A stretch of 64,000 nt of DNA, taken from contig DBBP01000029.1 in NCBI GenBank assembly GCA_002292285.1, positions 14,147 to 78,146 of the forward strand, in the 5' to 3' direction. Position 1 is the stretch's first letter; every line of letters begins with the position of its first letter. Made by a program: the position numbers and the translations under genes. This DNA is from Proteobacteria bacterium UBA981. GTDB taxonomy: Bacteria; Pseudomonadota; Gammaproteobacteria; Ga0077536. This document shows, in pieces, positions 8,930 to 17,033 of the stretch. Below the pieces are notes generated by a model, which was given only the letters and a program-made list of their open reading frames with translations, did not search any database and had not been told where the DNA came from.

Positions 8930-9412
8930 ATGAAGATAGAAAAAAACAGTGTGGTCAGCTTCCACTACCGTCTGAGCAACAGCAAGGGTGAGGAGATCGA
9001 GAATTCCCGAAATGCTGATCCCATGACTTATCTGCACGGACACAAGGGCATCATTGCCGGGCTTGAGCTGGAAATGGCCGGGCGCGAGGCGGGCGAGTCC
9101 TTCAGCGCGACCATTGCGCCCGAGATGGCTTATGGCTCGCGCCGTGACGATGCGATACAGCGCATTCAGATGAAAGCCGTGACGACGCGAGGCAAACTCA
9201 AACCCGGCATGATTATTTCCGTGAACACGGAAAAGGGGCCACGCCAGGTCCAGGTGATCAAGGCTGGGCGCACCGTAGTCGACGTCGATAACAACCATCC
9301 GCTGGCTGGGGAAACCGTCACCTTTGAGGTTGAGGTTGCGGAAGTGCGCGAGTCCACGCCAGAAGAACGCACGCACGGTCACGCGCACGGTCCAGGCGGG
9401 CACAACCACTAG
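8930..9412 (+). CDS. slyD: SlyD-like FKBP-type peptidyl-prolyl isomerase
   Basis: The 160-residue protein has the SlyD layout: an FKBP half (VSFHYRLSNSKGEEIENS, PMTYLHGHKGIIAGLE), an inserted-flap (IF) chaperone domain, a return to FKBP (HPLAGETVTFEVEV) and a His-rich tail (HGHAHGPGGHNH). It catalyses proline isomerisation and chaperones folding; the tail binds nickel or other metals in relatives. No secretion signal is visible. It follows the GST gene by 43 bases and may be co-transcribed. Confidence 0.92.
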   Translation: MKIEKNSVVSFHYRLSNSKGEEIENSRNADPMTYLHGHKGIIAGLELEMAGREAGESFSATIAPEMAYGSRRDDAIQRIQMKAVTTRGKLKPGMIISVNTEKGPRQVQVIKAGRTVVDVDNNHPLAGETVTFEVEVAEVRESTPEERTHGHAHGPGGHNH

Positions 9413-9460
9413 CAGGCTGCCAGACGTGCGCGCGCATGTTGCAGGGCATAGGGGAAAACG

Positions 9461-11245
9461 ATGATCAACCGAGTACTGCTGTGTCTGGGGCTCCTACTCA
9501 CAGTTAACGTCGCGGCTGAAGAACAACGCCTCGCTCATGCTGGCGAGGACCAGGAAAACTGGATCACCTATGGCCATGGTCATGCCAACCAGCGCTTCAG
9601 TGCCCTGGAGCAAATTAATCCAGGCAACCTAGCCTCGCTAACCCCGGCCTGGATTTACCAGACCGGCATCATCGGGACCTTTCCAACGAATCCGCTCGTC
9701 GTTGATGGCGTGATGTATCTCACGACGCCTTACAACCACGTCGTCGCCCTGGACGCGGCAAGTGGTGCCGAACAATGGCGTTACGAGCACGTGCTCAGTC
9801 AGAAGAAACTCTGCTGCGGTTCACACAATCGTGGCCTGGCATGGGGTTACGGCCGTTTGTACATGGTGACGGCCGATGCGCGGTTTATTGCGCTTGATGC
9901 TGCCACGGGTGCACTGGTTTGGGATATCCCGATGGTCGATCCGGGCAGCGCCGAGCCAGGTGACCTCGATTCCATTCGGCATTTCTCCGAACAACGTCGC
10001 GCGGACTTCGATCGCATGACGCGCTTCTCCGGCAACATGGCTCCGGCCGTGTATGACGGTAAGGTATTCGTTGGTGTGAGCGGCACCGGCTATAGCGCGG
10101 TCCTCGGCGACGCAGAGTCGGCGACCGCTTCGGTGCTGGGTCGACCGGGAGTACGGCCCGGCTTGCGCGCATTCTTGTCAGCCTACGATGCACACGACGG
10201 CTCATTGTTATGGCGTTGGTACTCAACGGCCGCATCAGGTTGGGAGGGTGAGTTTTCTCCGACGACATCTTTCAACGACAAACTGGATCGCGATATCACC
10301 GCAGAGCGAGCCCATGCCGACAAGTATCGCGATGCGTGGCGTGGCGGTGGTGGCTCGATCTATTCTTCGCCTTCGATCGACCACGACCTCGGACTGATCT
10401 ATTTCGGTACCGGCAACGCCTCACCCGGTTATGCCGATTACAAACGACCCGGCGACAATCTGTACACCTCCTCACTAATCGCCCTCGATGTGAACAGCGG
10501 CGCCCTGCGCTGGTATCACCAGCTCGTACCCCATGACATCTGGGGATATGACGTCGCAGCGCCACCACTGCTGTTTGAGTTCAAGGACACCAACGACAAA
10601 CCGGTCAAGGCCGTCGCGGCAGCTTCAAAGTCGGGCTGGTTGTATATTTTCGATCGCAAGACCGGCAAGCCTTTACGGCGCTCGGAAGCTTTCGTACCGC
10701 AGAACGATTTAATGTTTCAGCGCCCGACTGCTCAGGGCGTCGTCATTGCACCAGGCGCCGGGGGCGGTGCGAATTGGCCGCCGAGTGCCTATAGCCCCGA
10801 GACGGGCTGGATTTATGTGCCAGCCACCCACAACCCGACGCGATATCACCTCGAGCAGGACGAACAGGGTCGGCCGGTAAGCGTACTGAGCTTTCTGAAC
10901 GACGGCGAGCGCTGGGGCACGGTCAGTGCTATCAATCCTCTCGACGGTAAGATCGTCTGGCAGGAGAAAACCGACTTGCCGGTCATTTCTGGCGCGCTGG
11001 CTACCGCCAGTGGCTTGCTGTTCCACGGGCAGTCAAACGGTGATTTCGTAGCGCGAGATGCGGCAACCGGCAAACTTCTATGGCGGTTCGCAACTGGCGC
11101 CGGAGTCAACGCACCTGCAATCACCTATGCGGTGAACGGACGCCAATATGTTGCCGTTGCTGCCGGTGGCCATTCGCTTTTTAAATATCCACTAGGTAAC
11201 GCCGTGATCGGATTCGCACTACCGGAAAAATCTCAGACGGACTAG
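9461..11245 (+). CDS. PQQ-dependent dehydrogenase, methanol/ethanol type, periplasmic
   Basis: This 594-residue protein starts with a signal peptide (MINRVLLCLGLLLTVNVAAE, cut near AAEE) and is built of beta-propeller repeats such as LDAASGAEQWRYE and LDAATGALVWD. The adjacent cysteines in KKLCCGSHNRG correspond to the rare vicinal disulfide of quinoprotein alcohol dehydrogenases, and GTGNASPG..RPGDNLYTSS is the conserved active-site region. It should oxidise an alcohol or aldehyde in the periplasm. No cytochrome c domain is fused and no cytochrome or PQQ-synthesis gene is adjacent. AGGGGA precedes ATG 9461. The substrate and the calcium/lanthanide preference were not resolved by eye. Confidence 0.9.
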   Translation: MINRVLLCLGLLLTVNVAAEEQRLAHAGEDQENWITYGHGHANQRFSALEQINPGNLASLTPAWIYQTGIIGTFPTNPLVVDGVMYLTTPYNHVVALDAASGAEQWRYEHVLSQKKLCCGSHNRGLAWGYGRLYMVTADARFIALDAATGALVWDIPMVDPGSAEPGDLDSIRHFSEQRRADFDRMTRFSGNMAPAVYDGKVFVGVSGTGYSAVLGDAESATASVLGRPGVRPGLRAFLSAYDAHDGSLLWRWYSTAASGWEGEFSPTTSFNDKLDRDITAERAHADKYRDAWRGGGGSIYSSPSIDHDLGLIYFGTGNASPGYADYKRPGDNLYTSSLIALDVNSGALRWYHQLVPHDIWGYDVAAPPLLFEFKDTNDKPVKAVAAASKSGWLYIFDRKTGKPLRRSEAFVPQNDLMFQRPTAQGVVIAPGAGGGANWPPSAYSPETGWIYVPATHNPTRYHLEQDEQGRPVSVLSFLNDGERWGTVSAINPLDGKIVWQEKTDLPVISGALATASGLLFHGQSNGDFVARDAATGKLLWRFATGAGVNAPAITYAVNGRQYVAVAAGGHSLFKYPLGNAVIGFALPEKSQTD

Positions 11246-11256
11246 TTCGCGATTCG

Positions 11257-11285
11257 CTTGCCACGCCCTCGGGGTGAGTGGCGAG
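11257..11285 (+). terminator. Hairpin after the PQQ dehydrogenase
   Basis: CTTGCCAC (11257-11264) pairs with GTGGCGAG (11278-11285), eight pairs including one G-T wobble, 12 bases after the dehydrogenase stop. No T-run follows. A weak terminator or 3'-end structure. Confidence 0.35.
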
Positions 11286-11350
11286 ACCCAGTGTCATTCG
11301 CGATAGATTACATGTCACTTCATCGACCAGCATCCAGCGAAGGACTCCCC

Positions 11351-12259
11351 ATGCCTGACTTGATTCTTCACCACTACGCGATGTCGCCGTTTTCGGAAAA
11401 AGTGCGTCGTATCCTCGCCTACAAGAACATGCCCTGGCGCGCGGTAGAGCAACCGCTGATGGCGCCAAAGCCGGATCTCACGCCGCTAACGGGCGGTTAT
11501 CGCCGCATCCCGGTGCTGCAGATTGGCGCAGATATTTACTGCGATACGACGCTCATCGTGCAACGTATCGAAGCGCTTTATCCTGACCCACCGGTCATAC
11601 CCACGCCGCTCGCGGGAGTCGCCGCGCTTATTGAAGACTGGGCCGACCATCGCATGTTCATGAACGTGGTGCCGCCAACGATAGTCGGGCTCATGAGCGA
11701 TCTGCCGCCTGGCTTTCTTGACGATCGTCAGGCCATGACTCCGGGATTTAGTGAAGGCGCGATGGTCTCTGCGGCCCCGCACGCACTCGAGCAAACCGGT
11801 CACGCACTCGACAGAATAGCGTTGCAGTTAGGTGAGTCTGCCTATTTGCTCGGTGAGCGGTTCACGGTCGCCGACGCTGCATGTTTTCACACCGTGCATT
11901 TCCTCAAGAACAACCCGGCCCTGGTGGTCCAGATCGAGTCGCGGCCCGCGCTGGCCGACTGGGTGAAACGCATTGAGGCATTTGGTGACGGCAAGCGCGA
12001 AGATATGACAGCAGCTGAGGCGTTGACGATCGCCGGTGCTGCAAGCCCTGCGGATACCGACGGTGCGAGTGTGACTGACGCAGGCTACAAGGTAGGCGAC
12101 AAGGTCACGGTTGTCGCCGATGACTACGGTCAGGAAACCACGGTAGGTACCGTTGCGCGTGTGACCCTGAACGAGATAGTCGTGGAGCGCGAGGACCCCC
12201 AGGTCGGCCGCGTTGCTGTGCACTATCCGCGCGCCGGCTATCGCGTTAGCGCGAGCTGA
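11351..12259 (+). CDS. GST-like protein with extra C-terminal beta-rich domain
   Basis: The first ~210 of 302 residues are a glutathione S-transferase: LILHHYAMSPFSEKVRRILAYKNM is the thioredoxin-fold start with a Ser in the catalytic region, and AYLLGERFTVADAACFHTVHFL is the C-terminal GST helix motif. The last ~70 residues (from VTDAGYKVGDKVTVVADDYG on) are beta-rich and outside the usual GST length of ~210; they look like a small SH3-like barrel. ATG 11351 was chosen because AGGA precedes it and the GST fold starts there, although the frame is open to 11258. Substrate unknown; detoxification is the family norm. Confidence 0.82.
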   Translation: MPDLILHHYAMSPFSEKVRRILAYKNMPWRAVEQPLMAPKPDLTPLTGGYRRIPVLQIGADIYCDTTLIVQRIEALYPDPPVIPTPLAGVAALIEDWADHRMFMNVVPPTIVGLMSDLPPGFLDDRQAMTPGFSEGAMVSAAPHALEQTGHALDRIALQLGESAYLLGERFTVADAACFHTVHFLKNNPALVVQIESRPALADWVKRIEAFGDGKREDMTAAEALTIAGAASPADTDGASVTDAGYKVGDKVTVVADDYGQETTVGTVARVTLNEIVVEREDPQVGRVAVHYPRAGYRVSAS

Positions 12260-12661
12260 CGGACATTGCCATTACCGCAGCAAATCTGATCGCTCAATGG
12301 ATGTCTCGCTGAGCGTTTGTCGGTGTCGACCAGATGCCACGCACTCAGCAACGTCGTTCGAAAGCTAGTTCCTTTCGCCGGCGCAGTTTGATGCCACAGT
12401 GAATGGATGCGCTTTTAGTATTCCGTCGTGCGAGTGCGCAGCAAAGTTAATCTTGCGCCAGCGAGACACACGCTCAAGGGAGGACTGGTTGAATTGCCGG
12501 CGCTAGCTGTTCGTGAGTGTCCTGTAAATCGGACACTCAAGTGTGAACTGCCGACATCTGCTTACGAATATTTATTCGTTGTGGGTCCGGCCATGAGAAT
12601 GCACTTGCAAAGCGTCGCGATCCCCGATTAGATTCCGAGCCAGGGATACTTGGGGCGATCG
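12260..12661. other. Intergenic region ahead of the peroxidase neighbourhood
   Basis: About 400 bases with no supported gene. A 67-codon plus-strand frame at 12428-12631 has no protein character or start signal. The region holds a perfect 9-bp inverted repeat at 12514-12539, listed separately. Confidence 0.5.
12514..12539. promoter_or_regulatory. Perfect 9-bp inverted repeat upstream of the peroxidase cluster
   Basis: TGAGTGTCC (12514-12522) and GGACACTCA (12531-12539) are perfect complements around an 8-base AT-rich centre, TGTAAATC. It sits ~120 bases before the first cluster gene. It may be an operator for the downstream genes or a weak terminator for the GST gene; there is no T-run. Confidence 0.35.
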
Positions 12662-13723
12662 ATGAACGGTGAAGCGACCGACACTCAGACGCGCCTCGGG
12701 CCACTCGAGCGTTTGCTCATCCGCGAATGCGTCTCAATGACCGAACATGCGCTCGGACTGGGACTCCGTGTACCCGCCGCTGTTGCGGAGAGCGTTAACG
12801 TCGTAAGCGGTGTGCTGAACGCCGATGGGGATTCGGTCGTCGTCTCCTAGAGCACAAAGAGCGTGCCGAGTGCGCGCATCGAAGTTGGCCAACTTGCACG
12901 AATCCATGCGCACCTTGCGCAGACTATTGCGCCAGCAAAACCTCGCACCATCCTGCTGTTGGCCGACGAGGCACAGAGAGGTAGTTTGTTTTTCTTCCTC
13001 GGGCCTGTGCCGCTCGTGCGGCGGCTCATGTTAATCGCCGCGCTGTCGTTGCTGGTGTTATTTGGCGTTAGCCTCTCCGGCATGGTGGACGGTCGGCCGG
13101 AAAGTTTCAGCTTGCTCAGTAACAGCAGTATGTCGCTGCTGTTGAACGAATTATTTCTACTCAGTGCAGCCGCAATCGGCGCCTGCTTCTCCGGACTGTT
13201 TCAGGCCAACCGCTACATCAGCGCCGGGACGTTCGACCCCCGCCAGGAATCGTCGTATTGGATTCGCTTCGCCCTGGGATTAATGGCGGGCGTTATTCTG
13301 GCAACTCTCGTCCCGATCGAATCATTCACCGAGGTTAAATCTGGCGGTGGCGTGCAGGGTAGCCTGGGCGGGCTGGGTGCGCCGGCATTAGCGCTTCTCG
13401 GTGGTTTTTCCGCGGCGGTGGTTCACCGAATTCTCTATCGCTTGGTCTCGGCCATTGAATCTGTAGTGAAAGGCGACCCGCACGCCAACCTCGACAATAA
13501 ACTGGAATCCGTAAAAGGTCAGGCCGAGCAGAGCGCCGTCCGTGAACGCCTCGTTGTATCTGCCCAGCTAACCCGATTACAGCAGAACATCACGGCTGGA
13601 CAAACGCTGGAGGAGATCGGCGCACAAGTGCGTGGTATTCAGGACCGTCTTTTCCCGGCGGTTTTCGATGAGCAAGAGGACGGGGCGCCGATTAGTGCGC
13701 TCGGTTCCAATCCAAAAGATTAG
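12662..13723 (+). pseudogene. Four-helix membrane protein gene interrupted by one amber codon
   Basis: Two plus-strand frames in one phase (12662-12850 and 12863-13723) are joined without a shift but separated by TAG at 12848-12850, codon 63. Read through, the product is ~353 residues: a soluble N-terminus (RLGPLERLLIRECVSMTEHAL), four predicted membrane segments between about residues 120 and 265 (including LMLIAALSLLVLFGVSL, FALGLMAGVILATLVPI), and a charged C-terminus with coiled-coil character (ARERLVVSAQLTRLQQNI-like). The second half could instead be a separate 286-residue gene from GTG 12863, but no good ribosome site precedes it. I do not recognise the family. It leads the peroxidase neighbourhood. 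Two other genes nearby show the same amber pattern. Confidence 0.6.
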
Positions 13724-13735
13724 CGGCAGTGCTCG

Positions 13736-13915
13736 ATGTACAGAAAAAGTCCGCGCACCCGACATCCGAGATGGCCGTTGCAGACGTCGATGCACGGCTT
13801 GACTATCAAGACACCGACGTGGCTCAACCACGCCAGCCAATTCGCCGCCGACCCCTTGCAATTGCTGGCTGGCATGTCGATGCATGACCATGCCGAACAG
13901 TTGCCACATGAATAG
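13736..13915 (+). CDS. Small ORF of 59 residues, unknown
   Basis: A short frame lies between the membrane protein and the first DyP-partner gene: 12 bases after one and 31 before the other. It has a protein-like C-terminal half (WLNHASQFAADPLQLLAGMS, then MHDHAEQLPHE) and an ATG start, but no clear Shine-Dalgarno sequence. No family recognised. It could be a small member of the cluster or chance. Confidence 0.3.
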   Translation: MYRKSPRTRHPRWPLQTSMHGLTIKTPTWLNHASQFAADPLQLLAGMSMHDHAEQLPHE

Positions 13916-13946
13916 TTTCCTACCACCAGCCCTGGAGTAGAACGAA

Positions 13947-14618
13947 ATGTCGAATGTCGCCGGTAAAGCGTACGCAATGAATGTTATTACACCGGTCCGT
14001 TGGTATACGGCGTGGTTGAACAAATTGTACTTCTGGGCCGCGGTTAAGTTCCCGAGCACCTTGTCTGGATTAGTGACTCTGTCTCTGATCCACTATGCCC
14101 GTTGGACCATTATCGGCCGCAAATCTTTTCCGCATTTAGATCACCGGCAACCAAAAGAAACTCTGAAGTACTCGTACATGTTGTTCTTCAGCAACTTCAA
14201 TGGCAGTTGGGAGCAATACGTCGATTCGTTTACTTTCGCGATTCCAAGCGGGCTCGATCTCTTCTGGAAATGGAATGTACGCTACTCCAAATCTGTGCCG
14301 CTCACGCCCTTCCACGATTACATTCAATACAACCAGATCGAAACGCCGCATTACTACAATGCCTACCCGCTAGCTTCGTCGAATGACGTTAAATCTGCAG
14401 CGAACGTTCGCGCTACGCTGCTCGCCTTTGAGCGCGCCGCCAGCCAGGATGAAAGCGACGAGGCTTTTCAGAAGCGTTATCACGGACTCCTGCGTGCGTT
14501 ACAGCACGATTTGGGCGAGATGCATCCGACGCCGATCGTGACGATGGCGGCCAACCAAGTTGAGAAACGCACGCAGTGGCAAAGCCGCGTTTTCGAAGCA
14601 CCGAACGCGCAGAGCTAG
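13947..14618 (+). CDS. DyP-neighbourhood partner protein A
   Basis: A 223-residue protein whose start (NVAGKAYAMNVITPVRW) parallels the next gene (NVSGNAYALTVLSPIKE). Both share a central YxxFFSNFNG-type segment followed by a Trp-rich helix (GLDLFWKWNVRY). They therefore look like paralogues from a duplication. A hydrophobic stretch, TLSGLVTLSLIHYARWTII, near residue 45 could be a membrane or surface-associating helix. GGAG precedes ATG 13947. The gene sits in line with the paralogue and the DyP-type peroxidase, with gaps of 10 and 71 bases, which suggests one operon and a shared task. No catalytic motif recognised. The plain alpha/beta appearance resembles the ferredoxin-like halves of the DyP/Cld superfamily, but that is speculation. 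Confidence 0.7.
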   Translation: MSNVAGKAYAMNVITPVRWYTAWLNKLYFWAAVKFPSTLSGLVTLSLIHYARWTIIGRKSFPHLDHRQPKETLKYSYMLFFSNFNGSWEQYVDSFTFAIPSGLDLFWKWNVRYSKSVPLTPFHDYIQYNQIETPHYYNAYPLASSNDVKSAANVRATLLAFERAASQDESDEAFQKRYHGLLRALQHDLGEMHPTPIVTMAANQVEKRTQWQSRVFEAPNAQS

Positions 14619-14628
14619 GAGTACAGCA

Positions 14629-15333
14629 ATGGCAAATGTCAGCGGCAACGCATATGCACTCACCGTGCTATCACCCATTAAGGAAGGTCTCGTGGCGGGC
14701 AAAGAGATCGCTTACGCCGACGCGGTTCGAGATCGCTTATACGACTGGAACGAGCTGGACAACAGCCCAATGGCGAAAGTCCCGCAGACCTACTTGTGCC
14801 GGTATTTCGTACTCGATGATGTGTATGTTCAGTCGCTGCCGAGTGGCAGCTATCCGGATAATCGATATGACTGGAGCCCCTATATAACGGACGGTAAGCG
14901 CCGCGGTTCATTGCCAGCCGAAGATCGCTTGCAGTCTCGCTACCTGGTTTTTTCCAGCAATTTCCATGCTGGCCCCAACGCCGATCTGGACGGTTACCTG
15001 CACAACATGTGGGATGCGATTAGCGACGATATCCGGGAAGTGTGGGGCTACTGTTACGGCTTCGACCGGGTCAGTTCGGCCGCGACTTTCGCCGCTTACA
15101 TCAAAAAATGCCAGCTTGAGACGACGCTGTTTTTCGTCGGGTCAAATGACGACCCGCTGCCGGAGCAGTTAAAGGCGCTCTTTCTGAAACAGGAGTTCGC
15201 GCGCTTTGCGGCTACGAATCAGGGCTTGCCTGCGGCCGAATTGCGAAAAAATTACAACGAGTTCATTACGCGTGTTGCACCCGAAGACCTGAATGGACCG
15301 AGCTGGTCGCCGGGCCAGTATAAGTTTGACTAA
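14629..15333 (+). CDS. DyP-neighbourhood partner protein B (paralogue of A)
   Basis: A 234-residue protein related to the preceding gene by the N-terminal GNAYALTVLSPI motif and the SSNFHAGPNADLDGYLHNMW segment. It is more polar than A and lacks its hydrophobic helix, so it is probably soluble. AGGAG precedes ATG 14629, and the gene starts 10 bases after A ends, so translation is likely coupled. No heme-binding His/Arg pair like that of DyP peroxidases was seen. Immediately downstream is the DyP-type peroxidase, for which it may be a partner, substrate-delivery or encapsulation-type component; that role is inferred from position only. Confidence 0.7.
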   Translation: MANVSGNAYALTVLSPIKEGLVAGKEIAYADAVRDRLYDWNELDNSPMAKVPQTYLCRYFVLDDVYVQSLPSGSYPDNRYDWSPYITDGKRRGSLPAEDRLQSRYLVFSSNFHAGPNADLDGYLHNMWDAISDDIREVWGYCYGFDRVSSAATFAAYIKKCQLETTLFFVGSNDDPLPEQLKALFLKQEFARFAATNQGLPAAELRKNYNEFITRVAPEDLNGPSWSPGQYKFD

Positions 15334-15404
15334 GACCGCGGGTTTCCCAATCCCACGCGACCAACGGGCACGTTATGTGCGCAACCACTCCAGAGGGTAG
15401 ACCA

Positions 15405-17033
15405 GTGAACAAGAAACTCGAACTCGCCGATATTCAAGGCAATGTGCTGCGTGCCTATGGCCGATTCGGCTACCCCGCAGCGCGGTACGTTTGTCTCAAT
15501 GTAAAAAATGAAATCCGCGGGCGCGATTTCATTGCCGCTGTCACAGAGCGTGTGACAACGGCCATCGACTGGTCGACTGAAGACGGCAAAAAACTTAAAC
15601 CGAATTGGACGGCAAACATTGCCTTCAGCTATCAGGGGCTCAGAAAGCTCGGGTTACCGCGTGCTTCGTTGGTGGAGTTTTCGCCCGAATTTTCGCAAGG
15701 AATGAAAGCGCGTAAAGACATACTAGGCGATCAAGGACCGAGCGCTCCGGAAAACTGGGATCCGGTTTGGGAGCGCAACGGCAAGGATTTCGAAAGCAAC
15801 GTCCACATATTGATAACCCTGAATGGGCTGATGCCAGCACCAGTCACGGAAGACGCCAATGGCATGCAAGAGGCACGCGAAGCAAGCCTTGAGCACCGCG
15901 AGCAGGCGTACGAATGGCTACTCGAAGTCGTCAAGGAGCACGATGATGGTGTTGCCGTCCTCGGTGGCCACTGTGGCGCCAATGGTGAGAAGTTCGACTA
16001 TCAGGATGCGGATGTGTTGTTCGAAGATGGCATGCCGACAGCAAAAGAGCATTTCGGCTACCACGACGGCATTTCCGATCCGGTCATTGAAGGCGTGCCT
16101 TACGATGAGGGACGTGTCGAAGGCCGCGGCAAACTGCTTGAAGGTGGGAAATGGGCGCCGCTTGCCACCGGTGAATTTCTGTTTGGGCACATCGACGAAG
16201 CACATGAGTACCCACCTGCGCCACGCCCGATCCTGTTGTCGCGCAATGGTACCTACATGGTGTTTCGCAAACTCCACGAGAATGTTGGTACGTTCAACGC
16301 GTTTCTTTCCGAGCACGGCAAGAAATACCCCGGTGGGGAAGAGCTGCTGGCGGCCAAATTCGTCGGGCGCTGGAAGGATGGAACGCCGCTGGTCCTCGCT
16401 CCGAATGAGGAAAAGCGTAAGGCGTTCCAGGACAAACTAAAGGAAGCGAGTCTTGAAGAGCAAGAGCGAATGCTGTCTGACTTCAGCTACGAAGATGACA
16501 TGTCAGGAGCCAAGTGCCCGTTCAGCGCGCATATGCGCCGCATCAATCCTCGCGGTTCGCTGGAACAAGTCGCCGGCGAGGTACCCGGGTCAATGATCCG
16601 CTCGATGAAAGGTGAAAACGAGGGCGCTTTCGATACGCCGGGCGCACTGGCGAATCGACGTCGCATCATGCGTCGCGGCCTGCCCTATGGAACCGTATCC
16701 GATCGGACCAGCGACAAGGGCAATCACGGCATCGTCATCATGATGCTGAACGCCAATATCAACCGCGAGTTCGAATTCGTACAGCAGCAGTGGATCAACT
16801 ACGGCAACGATTTTAAAGCCGCGAATGACAAAGAGATTCTGCTCGGCAACCACAATATTGACGGGAAATCACCGAGCAAAGCCGTGATTCAGGTTGATCC
16901 AGAAAGCGATGACGTTCCCTATATCGTCTCTGACATCCCGTTATTGGTGGAAACCCGCGGCGGCGATTACTTTTTCGTACCGAGCATGACCGCATTGCGT
17001 TTAATCGCGCGTGGAGTCATTGACCCAACCTAA
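15405..17033 (+). CDS. DyP-type heme peroxidase
   Basis: This ~542-residue enzyme has the dye-decolourising peroxidase hallmarks: DIQGNVLRAYG near the N-terminus, the GxxDG motif in HFGYHDGISDP (residues ~218-222, catalytic Asp), and CPFSAHMRRINPRG (~372-384) with the proximal heme His and conserved Arg. It uses peroxide to oxidise dyes, phenols or other donors. The length is above most bacterial DyPs and fits the longer class. GTG 15405 was chosen for its upstream GAGGGT; an ATG at 15375 would add 10 residues. No Tat or Sec signal is visible, so it is probably cytosolic or packaged. The catalase-like gene converges on it with a 4-base overlap (17030-17033). Confidence 0.92.
   Translation: MNKKLELADIQGNVLRAYGRFGYPAARYVCLNVKNEIRGRDFIAAVTERVTTAIDWSTEDGKKLKPNWTANIAFSYQGLRKLGLPRASLVEFSPEFSQGMKARKDILGDQGPSAPENWDPVWERNGKDFESNVHILITLNGLMPAPVTEDANGMQEAREASLEHREQAYEWLLEVVKEHDDGVAVLGGHCGANGEKFDYQDADVLFEDGMPTAKEHFGYHDGISDPVIEGVPYDEGRVEGRGKLLEGGKWAPLATGEFLFGHIDEAHEYPPAPRPILLSRNGTYMVFRKLHENVGTFNAFLSEHGKKYPGGEELLAAKFVGRWKDGTPLVLAPNEEKRKAFQDKLKEASLEEQERMLSDFSYEDDMSGAKCPFSAHMRRINPRGSLEQVAGEVPGSMIRSMKGENEGAFDTPGALANRRRIMRRGLPYGTVSDRTSDKGNHGIVIMMLNANINREFEFVQQQWINYGNDFKAANDKEILLGNHNIDGKSPSKAVIQVDPESDDVPYIVSDIPLLVETRGGDYFFVPSMTALRLIARGVIDPT

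Noticed and set aside
12514..12539. Reading the 9-bp inverted repeat as an intrinsic terminator
   Set aside because: No T-run follows; kept as a possible regulatory repeat.
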